DNA of 64,000 nucleotides from Orlajensenia sp037404875 (GTDB lineage: Bacteria; Actinomycetota; Actinomycetes; Actinomycetales; Microbacteriaceae), in contig NZ_JBBELO010000022.1 in assembly GCF_037404875.1 (NCBI RefSeq), positions 124,001 through 188,000 of the forward strand. Direction: 5' to 3'. Both the position numbers and the translations under genes were made by a program. This document shows positions 35,079 to 44,025 of the stretch, piece after piece. The notes beneath the pieces were generated by a model that saw only the letters and a list, made by a program, of their open reading frames with translations, searched no databases and was not told the DNA's origin. Within the stretch, counting starts at the first letter, position 1, and every line of letters starts with the position of its first letter.

Positions 35079-35803
35079 GACACCACTCCAGACCGTCCGA
35101 GGTTGGGCATCGTGATCGTATTGACCACAGTGACGAACGGCGCGTTGGGATTGCTCGCGGCTCTCATCGTCACGGTCACCTTGACCGATGCGACAGTCTT
35201 CAACAGTGCGGTGGACATACTGCCGGTAACCGGCGTCGTGATGGCCGCCCCATTCGCGTCGTAGTAGGTGAACAGCGGAGTCGTAGTACCGGGCGCAAAG
35301 ACTCCGCCGAGGTTCCGGCTCGACGTCGCCGTTCCCGGGTAGTTAGGGAAAGTCCAGAACTCGCCGGATGCCGTCGCAGACCAGCGCGACTCGATGAGCT
35401 GGCGGGATGTCGCGTCGATTGCGAAGCGAACGATCTGAGGCTTGGGGTAAGCACCGACGGGCTTCACCGATGCATCCACATCGACGTCACTGTAGAGAGT
35501 GAGACCTTCTCGCTCGGCCGACAGAAAGGCTGGATCCGGCTGGCTCACAGTCGCTCGTGGGTTCTCGGTGCCGAATCTGATCACGCGATTGAGCTCGTTG
35601 ACGGCGTTCGAGACTCCCGCCGTCGATTCGTTCGTGTTGCGCGATTGGTACACGGATTTGGCTGTGCTTATGTACAGGCTCGCAACCATCGTCAACACGA
35701 GCAGCCCAAGCATGATCGTGACGATGAGTTCGGCTAGTCCAAGTCCAGCCTCCGGCGATTTCGGGCACCGGCGGCCGACACCCGCCAACCGAGCGCCGAT
35801 CAT
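35075..35803 (-). CDS. Minor type IV prepilin (PilW/GspJ-like)
   Basis: A 242-residue prepilin. The processing site is AG-LGLAE with Gly at -1 and Glu at +5, followed by LIVTIMLGLLVLTMVASLYI, the N-terminal helix. A 20-residue leader precedes it. The globular part is beta-rich with no cysteine pair. ATGA overlaps link it to the genes on both sides. Position between the PilV-like and GspK-like genes suggests part of the tip-initiation complex. Confidence 0.8.
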   Translation of the reverse strand: MIGARLAGVGRRCPKSPEAGLGLAELIVTIMLGLLVLTMVASLYISTAKSVYQSRNTNESTAGVSNAVNELNRVIRFGTENPRATVSQPDPAFLSAEREGLTLYSDVDVDASVKPVGAYPKPQIVRFAIDATSRQLIESRWSATASGEFWTFPNYPGTATSSRNLGGVFAPGTTTPLFTYYDANGAAITTPVTGSMSTALLKTVASVKVTVTMRAASNPNAPFVTVVNTITMPNLGRSGVVS

Positions 35804-37173
35804 GGAGCAGCTCGCGGATCGAGTGCGATGAGACCGGTGATGTCTGGACCGAAACCGCTCGTCACACGAGAGACCCGCGGGGCCGGGATCGGCAGCAGAA
35901 CCGGGCTGGCGTCCGTACCGCTATTCGAGAACAAGCGCCAGCTCCCGTAGGGAAGGGCGATTTTCACGGAGCCGGTCGCGGGGATGACTGCTCCGAACTG
36001 GTAGGTCATCGCAGGTGTCGCGGGTGCCGTGCCAACATCGGCACAGGTGGGCTGCCCTGTCAATGGTGTGTCAGGCTCACTTACTGCGACCAGCTTCGCG
36101 ACGGGTCCACCCGCAACGTTGACGATTCCCATTGGCACGGACAGATTGGCTGAGCCGCCAGGAGCCGCCGTCTGAGCCTGTACTCGTGTGCCAACGAGAG
36201 TGGGCGCCGATGCTGGGCCCACCGGATCCCAGGCTTCTGGATCGGGAGACTCACAACCGGCCACTGTCGGCGTCTGAGGCACATACTTGCCAGCGACGGC
36301 CTGATAACCAACGGGATACGGGTGTAGCTTCGCGGGATTGGAGACGGCCGTCATCGGCCACAAACCGTAGGTATTGATGAAGGTGGTGTCGAGATTCGTC
36401 GGGAGCTTCGCTGCCGGCCCTGGCGAGTTGGATGCGTACGCCAGGGTGTACGTGGCCGCCTGGTCGTACTGGAAGGAGAACGACGCTGAGGAGCCGGCGG
36501 CCACCGTTCGAGTGATCGAAGGGCTCGCGTTCTGTGCGTAGTCGATGTAGCCCGCGGTGTTGAGCTTGATCGTGTATGTGCCGGGCGCCACCTGCAGGAG
36601 GAAGCTGCATCCGTCTTCGTCGGTCGGTGTCGTCGCTTGGGCTGGCGTCGAAACGAAGGTGACACCTTGAGCACCGCCGCCTGAAGCATCCTTCACGGAG
36701 ATCAGCAATGTGCCCTTGCTCGGATCGTTGATGCGTCGACTGGGTGCGATCAGGGTGTCAGAGGTGACAGGATTCGTCGACGAGAGCATGCCCGTCCATG
36801 TGACGCTGACGCTCACATGCTTGTATTGAAGAGCGCCGCCGGAAGTTCCACAGGTTGCGTCACTGCCGGTGGGGGTGACCCAAGACGTGACACGCGTCAC
36901 CTTGTACGTGTCGCCAGAGGGAATGGCCACGTCGTAGGAATCAGAGAAGATGTCAAACGGATCGCCGTCGGCCCGCACGCTGTCGATGTCGGAGGAGGCG
37001 AGGTTTACGGCGACCTGGCGGGCCTGATTGTCGCGGGTCATGCGCATGGTGTAAGTGAGGGAGTAGGCGATTCCTACGGCGAGCACAGCAAACACCATGA
37101 GCGCGACCAGGATCTCGACGATACCGATGCCTGCATCGCCGCTTCGCTCGTTGGGTTCAAGAAATGATCGCAT
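35800..37173 (-). CDS. Large minor type IV prepilin (PilV-like)
   Basis: A 457-residue prepilin with site DAG-IGIVE (Gly at -1, Glu at +5) and helix ILVALMVFAVLAVGIAYSL. The start at 37173 has GGAGAGG just upstream; the frame extends 24 codons further without a ribosome site. The globular part is much larger than ordinary PilV. It contains a carboxypeptidase-regulatory-like beta-sandwich (KGTLLISVKDASGGG through APGTYTIKLNTAGY), a fold used in surface adhesins, and a further C-terminal domain. First of the minor pilin set. Confidence 0.75.
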   Translation of the reverse strand: MRSFLEPNERSGDAGIGIVEILVALMVFAVLAVGIAYSLTYTMRMTRDNQARQVAVNLASSDIDSVRADGDPFDIFSDSYDVAIPSGDTYKVTRVTSWVTPTGSDATCGTSGGALQYKHVSVSVTWTGMLSSTNPVTSDTLIAPSRRINDPSKGTLLISVKDASGGGAQGVTFVSTPAQATTPTDEDGCSFLLQVAPGTYTIKLNTAGYIDYAQNASPSITRTVAAGSSASFSFQYDQAATYTLAYASNSPGPAAKLPTNLDTTFINTYGLWPMTAVSNPAKLHPYPVGYQAVAGKYVPQTPTVAGCESPDPEAWDPVGPASAPTLVGTRVQAQTAAPGGSANLSVPMGIVNVAGGPVAKLVAVSEPDTPLTGQPTCADVGTAPATPAMTYQFGAVIPATGSVKIALPYGSWRLFSNSGTDASPVLLPIPAPRVSRVTSGFGPDITGLIALDPRAAP

Positions 37174-37284
37174 CGCCTCTCCGTCCTCTGCTCGGTGTGC
37201 GGGTTCGAGGAATGCGCGAGTGGGGCCGGCGTTCGCCGACCCCACTCGCGTGCGCAGAGCCGTCAGCCATGCGCACGTTAGCTG

Positions 37285-37740
37285 TTAGTACGTGGGCAGT
37301 CCCGTGGTGGCGGCGCATGCCCCTGAAGTCGACGTTGCAGCGGAAACCTTGGCCGACGCAGCTTCAGTGATGACGAAGATCTTGTTTGAGACGCTCTTGG
37401 CCGCGATGCAGAACTTCGTTGTGCCGTTCGTTCCGTAAACGGGCGAGGACGATCCATCCGTTGCTACGACGCCGGCCGCGGCCGCGTCGGCAGGAACTAC
37501 CCCATTGTTACTCGTCTGAGCTGCCACCACCCCGGTCTTCCAGTTAGTGAGGTCAGACTTGGTAGCGCTGTCCTGAGCGTTTCCCTGGATGCCGAGGTAC
37601 ACCGGGATGGCGATAGCGGCCAGGATGCCGATGATGATGACGACGACGAGGAGCTCGATGAGCGTGAAGCCCTTCTGTCCTTCTTCGTCATTCTGCAATG
37701 CCGCCCGGCGGTCGCCGAGCGCGGTGAGCATGCTGCGCAT
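37285..37740 (-). CDS. pilA: Type IV major pilin
   Basis: A 151-residue prepilin with a 25-residue leader ending QKG and a textbook mature N-terminus FTLIELLVVVIIIGILAA, with Glu at +5. The globular domain has a Cys pair near the C-terminus (FCIAAKS and GACAATTG) that could form the D-region disulfide. The ATG at 37740 gives MRSMLTALGDRR; upstream codons lie in a palindrome-bearing leader. It is separated by about 110 bp from the next gene and 207 bp from pilC, so it may have its own promoter. Confidence 0.92.
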   Translation of the reverse strand: MRSMLTALGDRRAALQNDEEGQKGFTLIELLVVVIIIGILAAIAIPVYLGIQGNAQDSATKSDLTNWKTGVVAAQTSNNGVVPADAAAAGVVATDGSSSPVYGTNGTTKFCIAAKSVSNKIFVITEAASAKVSAATSTSGACAATTGLPTY

Positions 37741-37947
37741 GATTGTCCATTCTTGTCCGTAGGGTGACAGTGAAACCGGTCCTGCGGACCAGCCGTTCCT
37801 GATGGTATTGGCGACCGTGTCTAGGGCAGAATCCCCCGCGCGGGGGTGATATCCCACGCATCCGACCCCAGATCAGGGGTACTTTCGAGTCCGCCGGAAA
37901 TCAATAGGCGCGGAGCCGCGGTGAAGAAAATCTGAAGTTCTCGCCGG
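37741..37947 (-). other. pilC-pilA spacer with strong palindrome
   Basis: 207 bases between pilC and pilA. A perfect palindrome CCCCCGCGCGGGGG lies at 37833-37846, 87 bp before the pilA start, with a smaller CGCGGCTCCGCG hairpin close to the end of pilC. The large palindrome could be a regulatory site or a stability hairpin in the pilA leader. No convincing -10/-35 pair was found. Confidence 0.4.
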
Positions 37948-39174
37948 CTACTTGATGGCGCTGGCGATGCTGAAGATCGGCATGTAGAGGGCGACGACCA
38001 TCCCGCCGATCACCACGCCAAGGAACGCGATCATGAGTGGCTCGATGGCCGCAGTGAGCTGCTCAGTGGCCGATTCCACCTCTTGGTCGTAGAAGTCGGC
38101 GATCTTGTCAAGCATCGTCTCCAAGGAACCGGCATCCTCACCGACCGCGATCATCTGTGTGACCATCGGCGGGAAAACAGGTTGGGCCAGCAGGGGCCCG
38201 GAGATCGATTGTCCTTGGCGCACTGATTCAGCGACCTTCTTCAGGGCGTCTTCAATCACCCAGTTCCCGGAGGTCTCGCCCACGATGTTGAGCGCCTGCA
38301 GGATGGGAACACCCGAACCGATCATGTTCGAGAAGTTGCGTGCGAACCGCGCGACCGCTATTCGCTTGAGCAGTGACCCGAAGACTGGCAGCTTCAGCTT
38401 GATTGGGTCTAGGAACTTTCGAACCCGCTCAGTGTTCTTGTTGCGCGACCACCAAACACTGAATGCGATGCTGCCGATCGCCAAAATCGGCACGATGTAG
38501 ATCATCGACTTCGAAAGAGTCACCAAGATCTGAGTCGGCAGAGGCAATGCACTGCCGAAGCCCTTGAACATGGTTTCGAAGATGGGGACGATAAAGATGA
38601 GCATGATTGCCACGGCAACGACGGACATGATGAGCACGATCACCGGATAGGTGAGCGCCGACTTGATTGTTCCGCGGAGCTTCACTTCCTTCTCGAAGTT
38701 CACCGCAACCGAATCCAGCGCCTCATCGAGGAAGCCGCCCGTCTCGCCTGCGCGCACCATGTTGATCATGATCGGCGGGAACGTGTCAGCGTGGCGCTGC
38801 ATCGCGTCAGAGATCGCGGTGCCCCTTTCCACCTCATCGCGCACCTGAGACAAAATCTTGGCGAGCGGCTTGTTTTCCGTCTGCTCCGCCAGGATGTTGA
38901 GGGTTCGGAGCAGCGAGAGGCCCGACCCGATCATGGTCGCCATCTGGCGGCTCATGATCGCGAGGTCCTTGAGCTTCACGCCCTTCGTGAAACCCGGGAT
39001 CGAGATCTCCTTTTGAAGACCGGTTCCCTCGGCGCTCTCGGTGATGCTGATAGGGGCGATGCCCATCGATCCGAGGCGCACTGCAACAGAGCTCTGGCTG
39101 GCGGCCTCGAGCTTCCCCTTGACCTTCTTTCCCTTGGCGTCCCTGCCCGTGTAGGCGAAGGTGAGTGCCGCCAT
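37948..39174 (-). CDS. pilC: Type IV pilus platform protein
   Basis: PilC/GspF (408 aa) is the membrane platform turned by the PilB and PilT motors. It has the duplicated GspF domain (about 70-195 and 275-395), each with the MSRQMATMIGSGLSLL / FARNFSNMIGSGVPIL motif, and three membrane helices. It starts 1 bp into the pilT stop (TGATG). Hand counts of single 60-base lines give about 50-55 % GC here and in the minor pilin genes, against 67 % in the neighbouring exporter gene. Confidence 0.95.
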   Translation of the reverse strand: MAALTFAYTGRDAKGKKVKGKLEAASQSSVAVRLGSMGIAPISITESAEGTGLQKEISIPGFTKGVKLKDLAIMSRQMATMIGSGLSLLRTLNILAEQTENKPLAKILSQVRDEVERGTAISDAMQRHADTFPPIMINMVRAGETGGFLDEALDSVAVNFEKEVKLRGTIKSALTYPVIVLIMSVVAVAIMLIFIVPIFETMFKGFGSALPLPTQILVTLSKSMIYIVPILAIGSIAFSVWWSRNKNTERVRKFLDPIKLKLPVFGSLLKRIAVARFARNFSNMIGSGVPILQALNIVGETSGNWVIEDALKKVAESVRQGQSISGPLLAQPVFPPMVTQMIAVGEDAGSLETMLDKIADFYDQEVESATEQLTAAIEPLMIAFLGVVIGGMVVALYMPIFSIASAIK

Positions 39175-41174
39175 CAGCTGGCCTGCGAGTAGGTGTCGCC
39201 GAAGTCGATGCCGCTGGCGGCGATCGCGCGAGCCGAGGCATCCGTCGGAGACTCAGTGCGTTGGATAAGGCGGCTGAGCTCTCCGGGCTCCTGCGCCTTC
39301 TCCTCGGCGGCCTTACGCGTGATCGTTCCAGCGTCGACCAGGCTCGCGAGGTGCTGGTCGAGGGTGTGCATTCCTTGATCACGGCCAGCTTGCATCATCG
39401 ATGCGATCTGGTAGGTCTTGCCCTCACGCACGAGGTTGCTGATGGCCGGCGTCATAACGAGCACCTCGGTTGCCACGACACGGCCGTTGCCACTGGCCTT
39501 CTTGACGAGCGTCTGCGTCACCACGCCCTGCAGAGTCGATGCCAACTGCGTCCGTACCTGATCTTGCTGGTGCGGCGGGAACACGTCGATCACGCGGTCG
39601 ATGGTCTGCGCCGCGCTCTGGGTGTGCAGAGTGGCGAACACCAGGTGGCCGGTCTCGGCCGCCGTGAGCGCCACGGAGATCGTCTCGAGGTCACGGAGCT
39701 CGCCGACCAGAATAACGTCGGGGTCCTGACGCAGAACGTGCTTGAGCGCCTGGGCGAAGCTGTGAGTGTCGTGCCCGACCTCGCGCTGGTTCACGAGCGA
39801 CTTCTTGTGGTTGTGCATGAACTCGATGGGGTCCTCGACCGTCACGATGTGGTCGGCACGGGTGGAGTTCACGAGGTCGATGAGTGCCGCAAGCGTTGTC
39901 GACTTACCGGAACCGGTCGGGCCGGTCACGAGCACGAGTCCGCGAGCGAGCGTTGAGAACTTCGCGACGGACGACGGCACACCGAGTTCGTCGAGGGTCT
40001 TGATCTCGGTCGGGATGAGACGGAATGCCGCTCCGACGTTCGCGCGCTGCTGATAGATGTTCACGCGGAAGCGGGCGTTCGCCGAGATCGCGTAGGCGAA
40101 GTCGAGCTCGAGCTCGCGCTCGAACTTCTTCTTCTGATCTTCGGAGAGGATCGTGTAGATCGCCTGTTTCACCTTGTCGCTCGTCCACACCGGGCCGGGC
40201 AGCTGACTCAGTCCGCCGTGCACGCGAATCGTCGGAGCGGTGTTCGCCGTCACATGAAGGTCGGATGCGCCTTGCAGCACGACCTCGGTAAGAGCTTTCA
40301 CGAGATCACGGTCGGAATCGTCGCGAGCGGTGAGACGCGTCACGTCGCTTTCTTCCGCTTTCGGCCGCTTCGGCGCACCGGGCCGAGCCGGCGCCAACGC
40401 CTGAGGAGGCGCAGCGGCCTCTGCAGCCGGCGAGACCGGAACTGCGGGAGCAGTGAGCTTCGGCGGAGTCGGCAGGGGCGCCGCGGATGCAGTACGTTCG
40501 GCCGCTCCTGCATCGGGAGAAGATGATGCGGCTGCGGCCGGCGGAACCGGTGGGGCGAACGACGAGGCCGGCGGCGCGAACGGCACGGTCGGTGCCGCCT
40601 GCGGGAGCGGGACGGTGGGCGCCGCCTGCGGGAGCGGCACCGTTGGCGTCACGGGCGACACCAGCGCTGCTGCGGACTGGGCGGGTGGGATTGTCGAGAC
40701 TGCGGAACTCGCACTGACCGATGAAGCAGGCTGCTCTTCCGCGACCGGCTTCGCCTCGGCGACGACAGGCTTCACGTCCGTCTTCGGCGCGGGATGTGGT
40801 GCATCAGCTGTCGACACGGTCTGGCCCGGCAGCATCGGCCGCAACCCGTCAGTGAACGGGTTGGGCTCGTCGGTGGCCGCCTCGCGAATTCGCGGACGCG
40901 TGGGGAAGGGAGTCGGCTCGGCTGAGTGCGTCTGTGATGCATCGCGCTCCGCCTCCTGCCGCAGCTGAGCGCGCCAATTCGCCTCGAGAGCGTCAGCGAT
41001 CGGGTCAGTCGCCTGCGAGGGAGTCGACGTCGGAGCCACGGCTGCAGGCGGCACTGGGGCGGTCGGGGTCGGAGGTGTGATGGCGGAGCTCCCCGCGGTT
41101 CCCGTGAGCAGGGCCGCCCAGTCCTCGAATGAGATTCCCGAAGGGTTCACCGGCAGGTCGTCTTGCTGGGTCAT
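39174..41174 (-). CDS. pilT: Pilus retraction ATPase with long disordered N-terminal extension
   Basis: PilT depolymerises the pilus and powers twitching. The catalytic part (about residues 280-640) is typical: GASDLHVTANTAPTIRVHG, Walker A VTGPTGSGKSTTL (about 418), the Asp box VTVEDPIEF, Walker B VILVGELRD, and the PilT signature AISNLVREGK. In front lies a Pro/Ala/Ser/Thr-rich region of about 280 residues with a tandem TVPLPQAAP repeat, absent from standard PilT (about 350 aa). It starts at 41174 behind AAGGAG, 25 bp after pilB. Confidence 0.93.
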   Translation of the reverse strand: MTQQDDLPVNPSGISFEDWAALLTGTAGSSAITPPTPTAPVPPAAVAPTSTPSQATDPIADALEANWRAQLRQEAERDASQTHSAEPTPFPTRPRIREAATDEPNPFTDGLRPMLPGQTVSTADAPHPAPKTDVKPVVAEAKPVAEEQPASSVSASSAVSTIPPAQSAAALVSPVTPTVPLPQAAPTVPLPQAAPTVPFAPPASSFAPPVPPAAAASSSPDAGAAERTASAAPLPTPPKLTAPAVPVSPAAEAAAPPQALAPARPGAPKRPKAEESDVTRLTARDDSDRDLVKALTEVVLQGASDLHVTANTAPTIRVHGGLSQLPGPVWTSDKVKQAIYTILSEDQKKKFERELELDFAYAISANARFRVNIYQQRANVGAAFRLIPTEIKTLDELGVPSSVAKFSTLARGLVLVTGPTGSGKSTTLAALIDLVNSTRADHIVTVEDPIEFMHNHKKSLVNQREVGHDTHSFAQALKHVLRQDPDVILVGELRDLETISVALTAAETGHLVFATLHTQSAAQTIDRVIDVFPPHQQDQVRTQLASTLQGVVTQTLVKKASGNGRVVATEVLVMTPAISNLVREGKTYQIASMMQAGRDQGMHTLDQHLASLVDAGTITRKAAEEKAQEPGELSRLIQRTESPTDASARAIAASGIDFGDTYSQAS

Positions 41175-41199
41175 AGCTTCTCCTTGTTGTCACAGCCGG

Positions 41200-42870
41200 T
41201 CACACGATCACCCGCATGATCTCTTCCACCGAGGTCAGGCCCTGCTGAATCTTCAGCCAGCCGTCCTGACGAAGGGTGCGCATTCCGCCGTTCTTCGCGG
41301 CCCGGGCGATGTCGGATGACGCCGCTCGCGAGACCGCCAGGCGCTCGATCTCTTCGCCGACCGCCATCACCTCGTGCAGAGCGAGGCGTCCGCGGTAGCC
41401 CGTGTTCGAGCAGCTCGAGCAGCCCTTAGGACCGTAGGTTGCGACCGAACCGACCTCGGGCTCCACGTCGAAGCGCAGGGCGGCGAGCTGGGCGGCATCC
41501 GTCACCACGGTTTGCTTGCAGCGTTCGCAGAGCCGGCGCGCGAGACGCTGGGCGACGACGCAATCCAGGGCACTGCCGACGAGGAACGGCTCGATGTCCA
41601 TCTCTATCAGGCGGGTCACGGCGCTCGGCGCGTCGTTGGTGTGCAGCGTGGAGAGCACGAGGTGGCCGGTGAGCGAGGCCTCGATGGCGATCTGGGCCGT
41701 CTCGTGGTCGCGGATCTCACCGAGCAGCACCACATCGGGGTCGCTTCGCAGGATGCTGCGCAGCGCACTCGCGAACGTCAGGCCCGCTTTCGGGTTCACT
41801 TGCACCTGGTTGATGCCGGCCATGCGGTACTCGACCGGGTCTTCGACCGTGATCACGTTCACCTCGGGCCGCGCCACGGCGTTCAAGGTGGAGTACAGCG
41901 TCGTCGACTTACCGGAACCCGTCGGCCCCGTGACCAGGATCATGCCGTACGGCTTGGAGTACGCGTTCCGATAGATCTCGGAGTTCGCCTCACTCAAACC
42001 GAGGTCGCGCAGGTCGAGGCTCGTGTTGGTGTTGTCAAGAATACGCATGACGACTTTCTCGCCCCACACCGTGGGCAGCGTCGCCACGCGCAGGTCGATC
42101 TTGCGGCCGCCGGAGTTCACCGACATGCGACCGTCCTGAGGTTTGCGACGCTCGGCGATGTCGATGTCGCTCATGATCTTCAGACGGCTGATGACGCCGT
42201 TCTGGATGCTCTTCGGGGCCGACTGCATCTGGTGCAGCACGCCGTCGATGCGATAGCGCACCCCGACGCTGCTCTCCCCCGGCTCGATGTGGATGTCCGA
42301 AGCGTGGTCTTCGATGGCCTGACTCACGAGCAGGTTCACGAAGCGCACGATGGGGGCATCGTCTTCGACGTTGTCGCCGACGCTGAAGGCATCCGTCGCC
42401 TGGGCGGCGTTCTCTTCTTCGAGCGTGCTCGTGAGGTCGCTCAGCTCGTCGTCGGCGCGGTGATAGCGCGCGATGGCGGCGAGCAAATCGCCACGCTCCG
42501 CAACGACCGATACGACCTGCAGACCGGATGCCTGACGCACGTCATCGATGGCGAACACGTCGCCGGGGTTCACCATCGCCACGACGATGCGGCCCGGAGC
42601 GAGCGCGATGGGCAGCAGGTTGTAGCGTCGGCACGTGGCCGCGCTCACGAGCGAGACGGCTGCGTGATCGACCGGATAGTCGACGAGTTCTATGAAGGGT
42701 GTGCCCGCTTGCGCCGCCCGCGCCTTCGCGAGTTGCAGCTCCGTGACGACGCCGCGTTCAACGAGGCCCCGAACGGCCGATTCGTCGGTCTCGTCCATCG
42801 CCATGATCTCGTCGAGATGCTCGATGGGCAGGTGGCCGTGCAGAATGAGGATCTCTGAGAGCGCCGCCAC
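41200..42870 (-). CDS. pilB: Pilus assembly ATPase
   Basis: PilB (556 aa) drives pilus extension. It has the N-terminal GspE domain (about 1-150), a GPTGSGKST Walker A (about 317), the Asp box TVEDPVEYRM, Walker B VVLLGEIRD and the zinc-binding tetracysteine CERC...CSSC near residues 455-495. It starts with GTG at 42870 behind GCAGGAGG. It is the first gene of the pilus operon. No secretin gene is present, as expected for a cell without outer membrane. Confidence 0.95.
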   Translation of the reverse strand: MAALSEILILHGHLPIEHLDEIMAMDETDESAVRGLVERGVVTELQLAKARAAQAGTPFIELVDYPVDHAAVSLVSAATCRRYNLLPIALAPGRIVVAMVNPGDVFAIDDVRQASGLQVVSVVAERGDLLAAIARYHRADDELSDLTSTLEEENAAQATDAFSVGDNVEDDAPIVRFVNLLVSQAIEDHASDIHIEPGESSVGVRYRIDGVLHQMQSAPKSIQNGVISRLKIMSDIDIAERRKPQDGRMSVNSGGRKIDLRVATLPTVWGEKVVMRILDNTNTSLDLRDLGLSEANSEIYRNAYSKPYGMILVTGPTGSGKSTTLYSTLNAVARPEVNVITVEDPVEYRMAGINQVQVNPKAGLTFASALRSILRSDPDVVLLGEIRDHETAQIAIEASLTGHLVLSTLHTNDAPSAVTRLIEMDIEPFLVGSALDCVVAQRLARRLCERCKQTVVTDAAQLAALRFDVEPEVGSVATYGPKGCSSCSNTGYRGRLALHEVMAVGEEIERLAVSRAASSDIARAAKNGGMRTLRQDGWLKIQQGLTSVEEIMRVIV

Positions 42871-43101
42871 GCTCGACCTCCTGCTCGGATTCCAGGCTGC
42901 GGCGAAGAACCCGAGCTGCCGCAGTTTGTGTAGGGGGCAAAGAAGGGTGCTCGGGCGAATTGTTCAGGTAACGGGTCAAGCTAACGGCTTGCACCCGCGT
43001 GCGACCAGTCCCTCATCCGGGTCGCACCCCCACGGGTGGTGGCCGCTGCCGGCGGGTTGGGCGCGACTACTCGCGACCGCCAGCCGAACGGATGCCGCGG
43101 C

Positions 43102-43779
43102 TCAGCTCCCGAAGATCGCTGCCACGATGTCGTGGGTATACCCGTCGGGCTGGGCGTTCAGCCAGGAGGTGGCGACCCAGACTCCGTCACGCACGAAGTG
43201 GGACTCCCCCGCGACGCCGTCCGCGCTGGGCGCCGTCTCCGTGACGCACCGCGTTCCCTCGAGTTCGTCGTAGCAGGTGAATCCCGCGGCCGACATGCGT
43301 GCGAGGGCTGCGGTCTTCTGGTCGTCGGTGACCGCGGCGACGTTCGTCGCGAGGTGGGCGACATCGTTCGGGCCGCCGGGCATCGCCCAGATGCACGTGA
43401 GGCGCGTCGTAGCCGCGAGGTCGGCGATCAACTGGTCGTCGCGCGAACCCTCGCGCGTCGTCTTCCCCGATTCCGTCCACTCCGGATTCAGCACGAGCGG
43501 CTTCATCTCGGGCGCCCAGTCCTTCATGTAGATCTCCGCGCACGTCGCCGGAATCTCACCGCTCGCAAGCTCGGTCGTCCCGGGGGTCGGCGTCGGGCTG
43601 GCAGATGCGACCGGCCGCGACGGCGTCGCCGAGCTGGTCGGCGAGGCGCCTGCCATGCCGCGCGCCTGCATGAACAGAACGCCGGCGACGAGTGCAGCGA
43701 CGACGAGCACCGCGAGAATCAGCCAGACGATCCACTGGCGCGACCGGCCGATACGGGCGGGAGGAACGTCGCTGCTCAT
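43102..43779 (-). CDS. Membrane-anchored hypothetical protein
   Basis: A 225-residue protein with a short cytosolic start, one membrane helix (about 17-38) and an exported domain after a Ser/Pro/Thr linker (TPSRPVASASPTPTP). The domain has four cysteines (CAEIY, TCIWAM, TCYDEL, RCVTE) that could form two disulfides. The ATG at 43779 is preceded by TACTCT exactly 6 nt away, so the message is probably leaderless. Divergent from the exporter gene and upstream of pilB; a pilus role is not evident. Confidence 0.65.
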   Translation of the reverse strand: MSSDVPPARIGRSRQWIVWLILAVLVVAALVAGVLFMQARGMAGASPTSSATPSRPVASASPTPTPGTTELASGEIPATCAEIYMKDWAPEMKPLVLNPEWTESGKTTREGSRDDQLIADLAATTRLTCIWAMPGGPNDVAHLATNVAAVTDDQKTAALARMSAAGFTCYDELEGTRCVTETAPSADGVAGESHFVRDGVWVATSWLNAQPDGYTHDIVAAIFGS

Positions 43780-43785
43780 GGCGCC

Positions 43786-43791
43786 AGAGTA
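43786..43791 (-). promoter_or_regulatory. Candidate leaderless -10 box
   Basis: TACTCT on the minus strand ends 6 nt before the ATG at 43779. A TGACAC lies 20 bp further upstream, a little far for a -35. Confidence 0.4.
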
Positions 43792-43977
43792 CCGGCGACC
43801 CGCGTGCGCCGGTGTCAGGGCTTCCACTCAGCCGTGGATGCCCATGGAGGATTAGCGGCACAGCGAGGCTCGTGCAGCACGGCAGAGCCGCTCATCCTGC
43901 ATCTGCGCGACCCTGAGCGAAGTGAACCGCCTACCGCTATCCCCTGTCGACTCTCCCGCACACCCGACCAGCGCCGC

Positions 43978-43983
43978 TAGGCT
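43978..43983 (+). promoter_or_regulatory. Candidate -10 box for the ABC exporter gene
   Basis: TAGGCT on the plus strand, 42 bp before the start codon; no clear -35. A decayed REP-like sequence (GACCCTGAGCGAAGTGAA, 43909-43926) lies upstream in the same spacer. Confidence 0.35.
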
Positions 43984-44025
43984 CGAAGCTCCGCAATCGC
44001 GAACCTCCACTTTGCAAGGATGCCC

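Noticed and set aside
43909..43926. Further REP copy (GACCCTGAGCGAAGTGAA)
   Set aside because: It shares only part of the core and lacks the inverted half, so it is noted as a decayed or chance similarity.
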